Assembly (NCBI GenBank): GCA_016185305.1
Contig: JACPNV010000079.1
Coordinates: forward strand, 62,001 to 126,000
DNA length: 64,000 nt
Reading direction: 5' to 3'
Origin: Actinomycetota bacterium
GTDB taxonomy: Bacteria; Actinomycetota; Acidimicrobiia; Acidimicrobiales; Acidimicrobilacustridaceae
Shown: positions 49,290 through 57,185 of the stretch, one piece after another
Position numbering within the stretch: position 1 is the stretch's first letter
Layout: every line of letters starts with the position of its first letter
The notes under the pieces: model-generated
The model's database searches: none
What the model saw: the letters and a program-made list of their open reading frames with translations, nothing else
What the model was told of the DNA's origin: nothing
Program-made: the position numbers and the translations under genes

Positions 49290-50525
49290 TCAGTTCAGGC
49301 GCGCGAGGGAAGACCAGGGGCCGGTCGCCGGCGCCATCTGGTAGGCGTTGAACACCACCCCGAAGAGGTTGGCGACGAAGATCTCGAGCCGGCCGTCGGC
49401 GTTTTGGATCGCGGCCTGGGCATCAGGCTGGTCGAGCGTGCCCTTGATGGCCGTCCACGCCGGCGTGAAGCTCCCGCCGGGCGAGGTCTGCCACACGTGC
49501 GACGTCGCGCCGTTCGCGAAGCCGGTCACGAAGACCTCCAGGCGACCGTCGACGTTCGCGGCGGCCAGCACGCTGTTGAACTCGGTCGGGAAGTCGCCGC
49601 CGAGGGACAGCCACAGGACGAACTCACCGCCGGGTGCGAACTGGCGGATGGTCCAGAGGTTCCTGTCGCTGCCCACCACGAAGAGCTGCATCGTGCCATC
49701 GGAGTTCATCGCCGCGCCGAGCGGCCCCGCCGGGAACCCGACGGGTAGAGCGGGAACGCTCAGGGGCTGGGGGGCGAACCCAGCGTTGGGTGCGGTCTGG
49801 CGGAACCAGAGCCCGCCGTTGGGCGTCGACCACGACACGACGTTCAACAGCGCGTTGCGGTCGAGCCATACGGTGAGGAACCCCCAGCTCGCCGACACCG
49901 GCGGCGTCGACAGCGGCGCGAGCTGCCCCCAGCCGCAACCCGCGCACTGCTGCGCCATGGTCATGATGGTCAGCGGCTCGTTGGTGTCTTCCTGAAGGAA
50001 CACCTGCAACCGGCCGTCTTGGTTGCGGCCGACGTTTGGGCCGATGTACGCGCCCGGCGCGAGCAACTCCCACGACGACCACCCGCCGCCGGGGGTCAGC
50101 TGCCACGAGTGGACGACACCTGACCCGAGCGAGCCACCGGTCGCGGCCACGAACACCTCCAGCCGGCCGTCGCTGTTCTGGATCATCGTCGGTTCGAGCG
50201 CACCCACCGGCCCCGGCAGCGCTTCCCACGGCGACCAGCCTCCGCCTGGAGAGAGCTGCCAGGCATGCTCGAGGATCGTGCCGTTGAAGCGGGCGACCTC
50301 GAGACGGCCGTCGGCGTTGATCGCCGTGGTCATGCTGCTCGCCGGACCGGGGGTCGAAGAACGGGGCGACCGCGACGGTGTCGCGGTCGGGACCCCCAGG
50401 CTGCTGGGAGTCGCGGGCCCCTCGGGCACCGAACCCCCCTTCGACGCGGGTTGCTCGGTAGCACCGACCGGTGCCGCCGCGAGAACCACCATCACGGCGG
50501 CGGCGAGCAGGAGACGACGACCCAT
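49290..50525 (-). CDS. secreted protein made of lectin-like DGR-EVF repeats
   Basis: A 411-residue protein with a signal peptide (MGRRLLLAAAVMVVLAAAPVGA) and a Ser/Pro-rich linker, followed only by repeats. Six or seven units carry NADGRLEVARF, NSDGRLEVFVAA, NQDGRLQVFLQ, NSDGTMQLFVVG, NVDGRLEVFVTG and NADGRLEIFVAN, spaced 45-65 residues, each followed by an aromatic HxWQ-like strand. The same repeat forms the C-terminal domain of the amidase at 43381. The pattern suggests a sugar-binding beta-propeller on the cell surface; no enzyme domain is present. Confidence 0.75.
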   Translation of the reverse strand: MGRRLLLAAAVMVVLAAAPVGATEQPASKGGSVPEGPATPSSLGVPTATPSRSPRSSTPGPASSMTTAINADGRLEVARFNGTILEHAWQLSPGGGWSPWEALPGPVGALEPTMIQNSDGRLEVFVAATGGSLGSGVVHSWQLTPGGGWSSWELLAPGAYIGPNVGRNQDGRLQVFLQEDTNEPLTIMTMAQQCAGCGWGQLAPLSTPPVSASWGFLTVWLDRNALLNVVSWSTPNGGLWFRQTAPNAGFAPQPLSVPALPVGFPAGPLGAAMNSDGTMQLFVVGSDRNLWTIRQFAPGGEFVLWLSLGGDFPTEFNSVLAAANVDGRLEVFVTGFANGATSHVWQTSPGGSFTPAWTAIKGTLDQPDAQAAIQNADGRLEIFVANLFGVVFNAYQMAPATGPWSSLARLN

Positions 50526-50631
50526 GACCTGTTCCTTCCGTTGTCCAGGGGTCGTCACCCTACAGAACCCAGGCAGCAGCTGATGCGGCAGGAGTTGGCA
50601 CGGGTTGTGTGCCGGGCGACAGACTCCAGCC

Positions 50632-51432
50632 ATGACCTATCGGTTGGTCCTCGTGCGTCACGGCGAGTCGGAATGGAACGTCAAGAACCTCTTCACGGGG
50701 TGGTATGACGCCGACCTCACCGAGAAGGGAGCGAGCGAAGCGCGCCGGGGCGGGCGCGATCTGCTCGCCGCGGGCATCCGTCCCGCCGTCATGCACACGT
50801 CGCTTCAGACCCGCGCCATCCGCACGGCACACCTCGCGCTGGACGAGATGGACCTCCTGTGGTTGCCGGTGCGGCGGTCGTGGCGATTGAACGAGCGGCA
50901 CTACGGCGACCTGCAGGGCCGCAACAAGGCCGAGACGCGCGAGAAGTACGGCGACGAGCAGCTCATGAGGTGGCGGCGCAGCTACGACGTCCCACCGCCG
51001 CCGCTGGCGTGGGGCGACGAGCGGCACGCCCGGTTCGACCCGCGCTACGCCGGCCTGCCGCCGGAGTTGCTGCCCGCGGCCGAGTGCCTGAAAGACGTCG
51101 TGGCCCGGATGATGCCGTACTGGTACGACGGCATCGTTCCCGACCTGGCCGACGGCAGGACCGTCCTCCTCGTCGCCCACGGCAACAGCCTGCGTGCGCT
51201 GGTCAAGCATCTCGAAGGCATCTCCGACGACGAGATCGTCGGCGTGAACATCCCCACCGGCGTGCCGCTCCTCTACGAGCTCGGCGCCGACTGGGCGCCG
51301 CTCGAGACCGCCGCTTCGCCCTCGCCCGCAGCACAAGACCGCGTCCTCGGGCGCGCCGTCGGCGATGTGGATGCCGCCAAAGCCGCCGCCGCCGCTGTCG
51401 CCAAGCAAGCCGAGAACAAGACCGAGCCGTAG
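50632..51432 (+). CDS. gpmA: 2,3-bisphosphoglycerate-dependent phosphoglycerate mutase
   Basis: A 266-residue glycolytic enzyme that interconverts 3- and 2-phosphoglycerate. The catalytic [10 protein letters not shown] is at the N-terminus, with [31 protein letters not shown] and the second His in [18 protein letters not shown]. The C-terminal 35 residues are an Ala/Lys-rich extension. Its start is 106 bases from the divergent secreted repeat protein. Confidence 0.95.
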   Translation: MTYRLVLVRHGESEWNVKNLFTGWYDADLTEKGASEARRGGRDLLAAGIRPAVMHTSLQTRAIRTAHLALDEMDLLWLPVRRSWRLNERHYGDLQGRNKAETREKYGDEQLMRWRRSYDVPPPPLAWGDERHARFDPRYAGLPPELLPAAECLKDVVARMMPYWYDGIVPDLADGRTVLLVAHGNSLRALVKHLEGISDDEIVGVNIPTGVPLLYELGADWAPLETAASPSPAAQDRVLGRAVGDVDAAKAAAAAVAKQAENKTEP

Positions 51433-51503
51433 GCCGACCTGAACGAGCTGGCCATCAACCGTGCCACGAACAGCGCGCGTGACGGCCCAGTTCCGATCTC
51501 GGC

Positions 51504-52175
51504 TCAGCCGACGAGCAGGCTTCGCACCTTGTCTTCGCTGTCGTCGGTGACGAGCACCATGACCTCGTCGCCTTCGTGGAAGACCGTGTCGCCCCGCGGG
51601 ACGACGAGGTGCTCTTCGCGGATGACCGCGACCACTGTGCTGCCACGGGGAAACTCGAGGTGCTGGAGATCATGACCGATGGCGGGGGAGGTGTCGGCGA
51701 GCTTCACTTCTGCCAGCCGGGCATGCCCGCCCTCGAAGGACAGGATCCGCACGAGCGAGCCGACAGACACCGCTTCTTCGACCAGGGCGGTCAAGAGGTG
51801 CGGGGTCGACACCGAGACATCGACCCCCCAGGTCTCGTTGAACATCCACTCGTTGTTGGGGTTGTTGATGCGAGCGACGACGCGCGGGACACCGAACTCC
51901 TGCTTGGCGAGCAGCGAGACGACGAGGTTGTCCTCATCGTCGCCCGTCACCGCGACCACCACATCGGCGGTCTCGGGCTTGCACTTGCCGAACTGCGACA
52001 CCTCGCACGCGTCGACCTCCAGCCAGGTGATGCCGCCGGCGAGCGTGGTCTGGCGGCCAGCCCATGCCACGCGGTCGGGGTCCTGCTCGGCGACCAGCAC
52101 CTCATGGCCGGCGTTGTGAAGCTCGCCGGCGATGTAGGTGCCGACGTTGCCGCCGCCGGCGATGATCACGCGCAT
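51504..52175 (-). CDS. TrkA-family potassium uptake regulator (second of pair)
   Basis: A 223-residue RCK protein. The NAD-binding Rossmann motif VIIAGGGNVGTYIAGEL is followed by an Asp-ended second strand and VAVTGDDEDNLVVSLLAKQEFG; the C-terminal TrkA_C domain starts near 140. Such proteins bind nucleotide and gate potassium transporters. The ATG overlaps the stop of its partner (TGATG). The pair matches CeoB/CeoC of mycobacteria and is divergent from the KimA-like permease it may control. Confidence 0.9.
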   Translation of the reverse strand: MRVIIAGGGNVGTYIAGELHNAGHEVLVAEQDPDRVAWAGRQTTLAGGITWLEVDACEVSQFGKCKPETADVVVAVTGDDEDNLVVSLLAKQEFGVPRVVARINNPNNEWMFNETWGVDVSVSTPHLLTALVEEAVSVGSLVRILSFEGGHARLAEVKLADTSPAIGHDLQHLEFPRGSTVVAVIREEHLVVPRGDTVFHEGDEVMVLVTDDSEDKVRSLLVG

Positions 52176-52843
52176 CAATGCCCTCCGGTCTCGGGCAGGA
52201 GGTCGAGGAACTCGTCGAACTCGTCCATGCGATCGCCGGCCACCGCCATCCACACGACGTCGCCCTCCTGCGCGACCTGCTTCTGGTCGGGCAAGGCCGC
52301 CTCGCCGAGCCGGCTCAGCGCGACGAGGCGGGACATGCCCGGCACCTCGAGCTCGGTGAGCAGCGTGCCACCCCAGTGCGCGGGGACGGAGCGCTCGACG
52401 ACGCACACCTTGGCGCTCGGGTCGACCCATTCGACGGCGTGGGTGTCGGGGAGGATCTTGCGGAGCACGCGCTCGGTCGTCCACGCCACGGTGGCGACGG
52501 TGGGGATGCCCAACCGCTCATAGATCTGGGCCCGGCGAGAGTCGTAGATGCGGGCCACGACGCGCTCGACGTTGAACGCCTCTCGCGCGACGCGGGCGAT
52601 GAGGATGTTCGAGTTGTCGCCGTTGGTGACCGAGGCCAGGGCTCCGGCTTCCTCGATGCCGGCCGCACGCAGGTTGTCGCGGTCGAACCCGACGCCGACG
52701 ACGGTCTTGCCACCGAAGTCGTCTGGCAAGCGGCGGAACGCCTTGCTCTGCTTGTCGATGACCGCGACGGTGTGGCCCTCGCCCTCGAGCGTGTTCGCGA
52801 GGCCAGAACCGACCCTGCCACACCCCACGACTACGACATGCAC
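52175..52843 (-). CDS. TrkA-family potassium uptake regulator (first of pair)
   Basis: A 222-residue RCK protein starting at GTG 52843 after GGAGG. Motifs are VVVVGCGRVGSGLANTL, VAVIDKQ and VTNGDNSNILIARVA. The C-terminal regulatory domain has the usual strands. It is the upstream member of the trkA pair, divergent from the permease gene; the gap of 164 bases would hold both promoters. Confidence 0.9.
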   Translation of the reverse strand: MHVVVVGCGRVGSGLANTLEGEGHTVAVIDKQSKAFRRLPDDFGGKTVVGVGFDRDNLRAAGIEEAGALASVTNGDNSNILIARVAREAFNVERVVARIYDSRRAQIYERLGIPTVATVAWTTERVLRKILPDTHAVEWVDPSAKVCVVERSVPAHWGGTLLTELEVPGMSRLVALSRLGEAALPDQKQVAQEGDVVWMAVAGDRMDEFDEFLDLLPETGGH

Positions 52844-53007
52844 GCCTGCGGAACCTCCTCGTGCCCGAACACGAAGGCGCATCCTATGACGACCTCTGGC
52901 GCGGCGACCAAACGCTGCGAGCGCACCGACCGGGCGGGAGCTCGCGCCGCTGGAGGTGTCGCGCCCCGCACCGGTATCACGCCGTCTTCACGCCCAGGGA
53001 GCCCACG

Positions 53008-55431
53008 GTGTTGACTAGGGCGGTGCAAACCGAAGCGGATCTCGAAGATGCGGCTCCGGTGCCGGGCGTGACCACATCCGCGGTGCCGGCACCCAAGGCG
53101 CACGACCACTTGGTCGATCTCCCCGAACCGGTCTCCTATCGGTTCAAGAAGCGCGTGCTCGGACCGCCGATCTTCACCGACCGGTTGGCCCACGAGCGCC
53201 TCGGCAAACCCACCGCGCTGGCCGTGTTCGCGTCGGACAACCTCTCGTCGTCGGCCTACGCGACCGAAGAGATCCTGCGAGTGCTCATCCCGGCGATCGG
53301 CGTGTTCGCGTTCTCGATGGTCGTGCCCATCACGGTCGCGATGCTCATCGTGCTCGGCTTCTTGATCTTGTCGTACCGGCAGACCATCAAGGAGTACCCG
53401 TCCGCGGGCGGCGCGTACATCGTCACCCGCGACAACTTCGGCATCTTCTGGGCCCAGATCGCGGGGGTCTCGCTCCTCACCGACTACGTGCTCACGGTCG
53501 CGGTCTCCACTGCGGCCGGTGCGGCGGCGCTGGCGTCGGCCTTCGAGGCGTTCGAGCCATGGATCATGCCGGTCGCGATCGTGTTCGTGATCGTCATCGC
53601 AGCCGGCAACCTCAAAGGTGTCAAGGAGTCGGGCAAAGCGTTCGCCATCCCGACGTACTTCTTCATCGCCAACATGGGCGTGCTCTTGACGGTTGGCGTG
53701 GTGAAGATGATCGGTGGCGCGCTCGAGCAGCAACCCTCGTGCGGTATCGAGGGCGCCGTCCCGTGCGGCCAGGGCACCGACGGGGTCCTGTTCTTCGGCG
53801 CCACGCTGTTCCTCGTGCTGCACGCCTTCGCCTCGGGCGGCGCCGCGGTGACCGGCGTCGAGGCGATCTCCAACGGCGTGCCGGCGTTCAAGGAGCCGTC
53901 GTGGAAGAACGCACGGACGACGCTCGTCGTGATGGGCAGCCTTCTCGGTGTCATGTTCCTCGGCCTGTCGTTCCTGGCCTCGAAGGTCAACGCCATTCCC
54001 TTCGAGTCGGGGACACCCACCGTCATCTCCCAGGTGGGCGAGTTCGTGTACGGAAGCAGCGGCCTGGGCCAGGTCCTGTTCTACGCGCTCCAGGCCGGCA
54101 CCATGCTCATCCTCGTGCTCGCCGCCAACACCAGCTTCGCCGACTTCCCCCGCCTGGCGAGCTTCCAGGCCGGCGACAACTTCATGCCCAAGCAGCTCAC
54201 CAAGCGCGGGCACCGCCTCGTCTTCTCCAACGGCATCGTCACCCTCTCGGCCGCGGCCATCGTCCTGCTGATCGTCACCCAGGCCCGGGTCGAACGGCTG
54301 ATCCCGATGTACGCCATCGGTGTGTTCCTCAGCTTCACGCTGTCGCAAGCCGGCATGGCGAAGCATCACATCAAGAAGAAGGAGAGCGGATGGCGCCGCG
54401 GTCTCCTGATCAACGGGATCGGCGCGTTCCTCTCCGGCGTCGTGCTCATCATCTTCGCGACGACCAAGTTCACGAGCGGCGCATGGGTCATCATCGTGCT
54501 GATCCCGATCCTGGTGTTCCCCCTGTTCCGCTTGAACAAGGCGTACCAGAGCGAGCGGGAAGAGCTGGTCGAGGACGCCCATGGCGCGGCGGAGGCACCC
54601 ATCCTCGATCGCCACGTCGTCTTCGTGCTCATCGACGAGCTCGACATGGCATCGGCGCGTGCGATCCAGTACGCGAGAGCGCTCGTCCCCGACGAGCTCA
54701 TCGCTGTCCACTTCGATCTCGATCCCCTGCGGACGAGAGAGCTGACGAGCGCCTGGGGGAAGCTCGGCTTCGCGCGGCTGTCGCTCGACGTGGTCGAGTG
54801 CCCTGACCGCCGCATCGAGCGGGCCGCCGCCGATGTGGTTGCCCGCCAGCTCGCTCGCGGCGATACCGAGGTGAGTGTGCTGCTTCCCCGCCGCGAGTAC
54901 AGCCGCTTCTGGCATCGCTTCCTGCACGACCGCACCGCTGACTCGATCGCCAAGGTGCTCGACGACCTCCCGCACTGCAACGTCACCATCGTGCCCTACC
55001 ACCTTGGGGCCAAGGGCGTGCAGCCTCGACTCGTCACCCCGGCCGGCGTGCCCGCGGACGGGAACGGAAAGGGCCGACGCAGCTCGAAGGCCAGGGCGAA
55101 GGCAAAGGATGTGCCCCACATCGAGATCGGCGACATGGAGATGCCCGCCGACCGTGTCCCGGTCGCCAGCGTCCAGCACCGCCAAAGGGTTCGCATCGCG
55201 GGCAAGGTGTACTCCGTGCGCGTCCAGCCGTGGTCCGGCGTGGCCGTTCTCGAGCTCACGCTCATCGATGACACGGGAGCGATGCAGGTCGTCTTCTTCG
55301 GCCGGCGCGAGCTTGCGGGAGTCACGACCGGGACGCGGTTGGTCATCGAAGGCGTCGTCGGCGAGCACCGCGGGAAGATGGCGAGCTTGAACCCCAAGTA
55401 CGAGATCCAGGCCGCGGAGGCGCCGCATTGA
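53008..55431 (+). CDS. KimA-like APC potassium permease fused to USP-like and OB-fold domains
   Basis: An 807-residue protein from GTG 53008 (GGGAG upstream; the frame is open 147 bases further). The first 510 residues form an APC-type permease with about twelve helices. KimA-like hallmarks are LAVFASDNLSSSAYATEEIL and HAFASGGAAVTGVEAISNGVPAFK. A universal-stress-like domain follows (from HVVFVLIDELDMASARAIQYAR), as in KimA. A Lys/Arg-rich linker (GKGRRSSKARAKAKD) leads to a C-terminal OB-fold near 720-800 (VRIAGKVYSVRVQPWSG, TRLVIEGVVGEHRG). In other actinobacteria I recall the OB-fold protein as a separate gene near trkA, so the fusion is unusual. Confidence 0.85.
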   Translation: MLTRAVQTEADLEDAAPVPGVTTSAVPAPKAHDHLVDLPEPVSYRFKKRVLGPPIFTDRLAHERLGKPTALAVFASDNLSSSAYATEEILRVLIPAIGVFAFSMVVPITVAMLIVLGFLILSYRQTIKEYPSAGGAYIVTRDNFGIFWAQIAGVSLLTDYVLTVAVSTAAGAAALASAFEAFEPWIMPVAIVFVIVIAAGNLKGVKESGKAFAIPTYFFIANMGVLLTVGVVKMIGGALEQQPSCGIEGAVPCGQGTDGVLFFGATLFLVLHAFASGGAAVTGVEAISNGVPAFKEPSWKNARTTLVVMGSLLGVMFLGLSFLASKVNAIPFESGTPTVISQVGEFVYGSSGLGQVLFYALQAGTMLILVLAANTSFADFPRLASFQAGDNFMPKQLTKRGHRLVFSNGIVTLSAAAIVLLIVTQARVERLIPMYAIGVFLSFTLSQAGMAKHHIKKKESGWRRGLLINGIGAFLSGVVLIIFATTKFTSGAWVIIVLIPILVFPLFRLNKAYQSEREELVEDAHGAAEAPILDRHVVFVLIDELDMASARAIQYARALVPDELIAVHFDLDPLRTRELTSAWGKLGFARLSLDVVECPDRRIERAAADVVARQLARGDTEVSVLLPRREYSRFWHRFLHDRTADSIAKVLDDLPHCNVTIVPYHLGAKGVQPRLVTPAGVPADGNGKGRRSSKARAKAKDVPHIEIGDMEMPADRVPVASVQHRQRVRIAGKVYSVRVQPWSGVAVLELTLIDDTGAMQVVFFGRRELAGVTTGTRLVIEGVVGEHRGKMASLNPKYEIQAAEAPH

Positions 55432-55530
55432 GCAGCGCCGGCTGACACTCTCGAGCCCGTTTCGAGCGTCCTCACGCGGATCTCGTACTTCGGGTTGAGC
55501 CGCGCCATCTCCGCGGCGCTCGCCGAGGAC
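55354..55530. repeat. inverted degenerate copy of the OB-fold 3' end
   Basis: The sequence at 55354-55408, inside the permease/OB-fold gene, recurs in inverted orientation at 55478-55530. By hand alignment 46 of 53 bases agree, with one two-base gap. On the minus strand the second copy reads GVLGERRG, then after the gap MARLNPKYEI, against GVVGEHRG and MASLNPKYEI in the gene. Several differences are synonymous, so the copy may be a decayed homologue. The 200 bases before the next gene also hold an open plus-strand frame ending in a GTGA overlap with it; this is unproven. Confidence 0.75.
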
Positions 55531-55631
55531 ACCCCCGCCGACGCCCTGACGCACCTCGCCACGGATGCATCTATGCTTTGCCAGGTAGCGGGACGGCAAG
55601 GATCCGTCGGCAGCGGGAAAGGACCATCGGC

Positions 55632-57146
55632 GTGACGTGGGGTCAGCAACCGGGCGAACCTGAGCTTTCGGGAACACGCCCGATCTCGGGTCCGGGCCAA
55701 CCGCCTCTCGGCGCTGGGTCCGACCCGACCGTCCCCCAGCAGCCCGTCCCTCCCCCCTCGTACCCACCGCCCGGCCCTCCGACGTACCCTCCAGCAGGGC
55801 CACCCGCTGGCGGCCACCCGCAGCCGCCGCCCACGCCCTACCCGGGCCAGTACCCCGGTGCCCCGCCCCCCGGCGGCCCGCCGATGGGTCCGGGCCAGTA
55901 CGGACGACCCAGCTCCCCGCCGCCGCGTCCGTCTCGATCAAAAGCGCCCGTGGTCTTCGCGATCACCGCCGTGCTCGTGCTGCTCGTCGTCGGCGCGGCG
56001 CTTGCCGTCGTCCTGACGCGCAACGACGCGGCGGGCGCGTCGGAGATCTTCCTCTCGCCGCAGAACGAGCCGGGACCCGATCCGTTCACCGCGTCGGCTG
56101 CCTCCGCGTCTCCGCCGGAGGCCACGGTGCCGAGCACGAACACGACCGTCGCATCAGGCGGCGGGGCACCGTCGGGTGGCTCGTCCGGCGGCATCCAGAG
56201 CCTTCCCGCCGCGCAACCCGGCCTCTACGGCGGCACGCAGAACGTCTCCTACTGCGACCCCGACAGGATGGTCACGTTCCTCGAGGCCAACCCGGACAAG
56301 GCCGCGGCATGGTCGTCGGTGCTCGGCATCTCCACCAGTCAGATCCGCACCTACGTGTCCAAGCTGACCCCCGTGCTGCTGCGCTCGGACACGCGGGTCA
56401 CCAACCACGGGTTCGCCAACGGGCGCGCCACGACGATCAACGCGGTCCTGCAGGCGGGCACCGCCGTGCTGGTCGACGAGTACGGGGTCCCGCGCGTGAA
56501 GTGCAACTGCGGCAATCCTCTCACGCCCCCGACGCCGATCAGCGCGCCGCGCTACACGGGGCCGAGCTGGCCGGGCTACAGCGTGACCAACATCGTCGTC
56601 GTGCAGCAGTCCACGACGATCATCAACAACTTCACGCTGTACAACCCACAGACGCGGACCGACTTCGTCAGGCCATCGGGAACCGCGGGGACCGACGACA
56701 AGCCAGCCGGCGGCACCAGCACCACCAACCGGACGACATCGACCACCGAGTCGAGCACCACGACCGAGCCACTGACCACGACGACGCGGCGCACGACGAC
56801 TGCACCGTCGATACCACCCGTCCAGTCGCCGACCACACCCCCGCCGACAACCGCGCCCAGCATCACACCCAACGATGTCGTTTCGGTGTTCGTCGCCCGC
56901 CGCGCCGTCTGCCTCAGCAACCCCAATCTCAACTGGCCGTTCAAGGCATCGAGCACGGCCGATCAGTACTCGGCCGCGCCCACCGGCAACCCGGACGTCT
57001 TCACGTTCACCGCCGTGAACCATCCACCGGGCGAGACCCAGACGTGGACGTGGAACTTCCACGTGAGCACCGGCTACCTCGAACCGACGAACGGCCTGGC
57101 CCAACAAGCCAACGCGGGATGCTCGACCTTGGCGTACGGCGGCTGA
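55632..57146 (+). CDS. Pro-rich membrane-anchored DUF6777-like protein
   Basis: A 504-residue protein from GTG 55632. Residues 1-105 are Pro/Gly-rich and cytoplasmic, followed by one helix (APVVFAITAVLVLLVVGAAL). The outer part starts with GLYGGTQNVSYCDPDRMVTFLEANPDKAAAW and LTPVLLRSDTRVTNHGF, which I recognise as DUF6777-like, with paired Cys in VKCNCGNPL. A long Thr/Ser-rich region then leads to a small C-terminal domain. Function unknown; a surface sensor or binding protein is possible. Confidence 0.7.
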   Translation: MTWGQQPGEPELSGTRPISGPGQPPLGAGSDPTVPQQPVPPPSYPPPGPPTYPPAGPPAGGHPQPPPTPYPGQYPGAPPPGGPPMGPGQYGRPSSPPPRPSRSKAPVVFAITAVLVLLVVGAALAVVLTRNDAAGASEIFLSPQNEPGPDPFTASAASASPPEATVPSTNTTVASGGGAPSGGSSGGIQSLPAAQPGLYGGTQNVSYCDPDRMVTFLEANPDKAAAWSSVLGISTSQIRTYVSKLTPVLLRSDTRVTNHGFANGRATTINAVLQAGTAVLVDEYGVPRVKCNCGNPLTPPTPISAPRYTGPSWPGYSVTNIVVVQQSTTIINNFTLYNPQTRTDFVRPSGTAGTDDKPAGGTSTTNRTTSTTESSTTTEPLTTTTRRTTTAPSIPPVQSPTTPPPTTAPSITPNDVVSVFVARRAVCLSNPNLNWPFKASSTADQYSAAPTGNPDVFTFTAVNHPPGETQTWTWNFHVSTGYLEPTNGLAQQANAGCSTLAYGG

Positions 57147-57181
57147 TCGGCGCGGGCGCGCCAGCGGGCGCGCGACCGATC
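57145..57181. terminator. GC-rich inverted repeat between convergent genes
   Basis: GATCGG and CCGATC bracket a GC-rich imperfect stem in the 39-base gap between the convergent DUF6777-like and cyclase genes. It could end [11 protein letters not shown] from both sides, although no T run is present. Confidence 0.35.
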
Positions 57182-57185
57182 TGCT

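Noticed and set aside
52831-55941. A 1,036-codon open frame on the minus strand opposite the potassium permease
   Set aside because: It is antisense to a clear transporter, is rich in His, Arg, Asp and Glu with no family motif, and follows the codon bias of the gene on the other strand.
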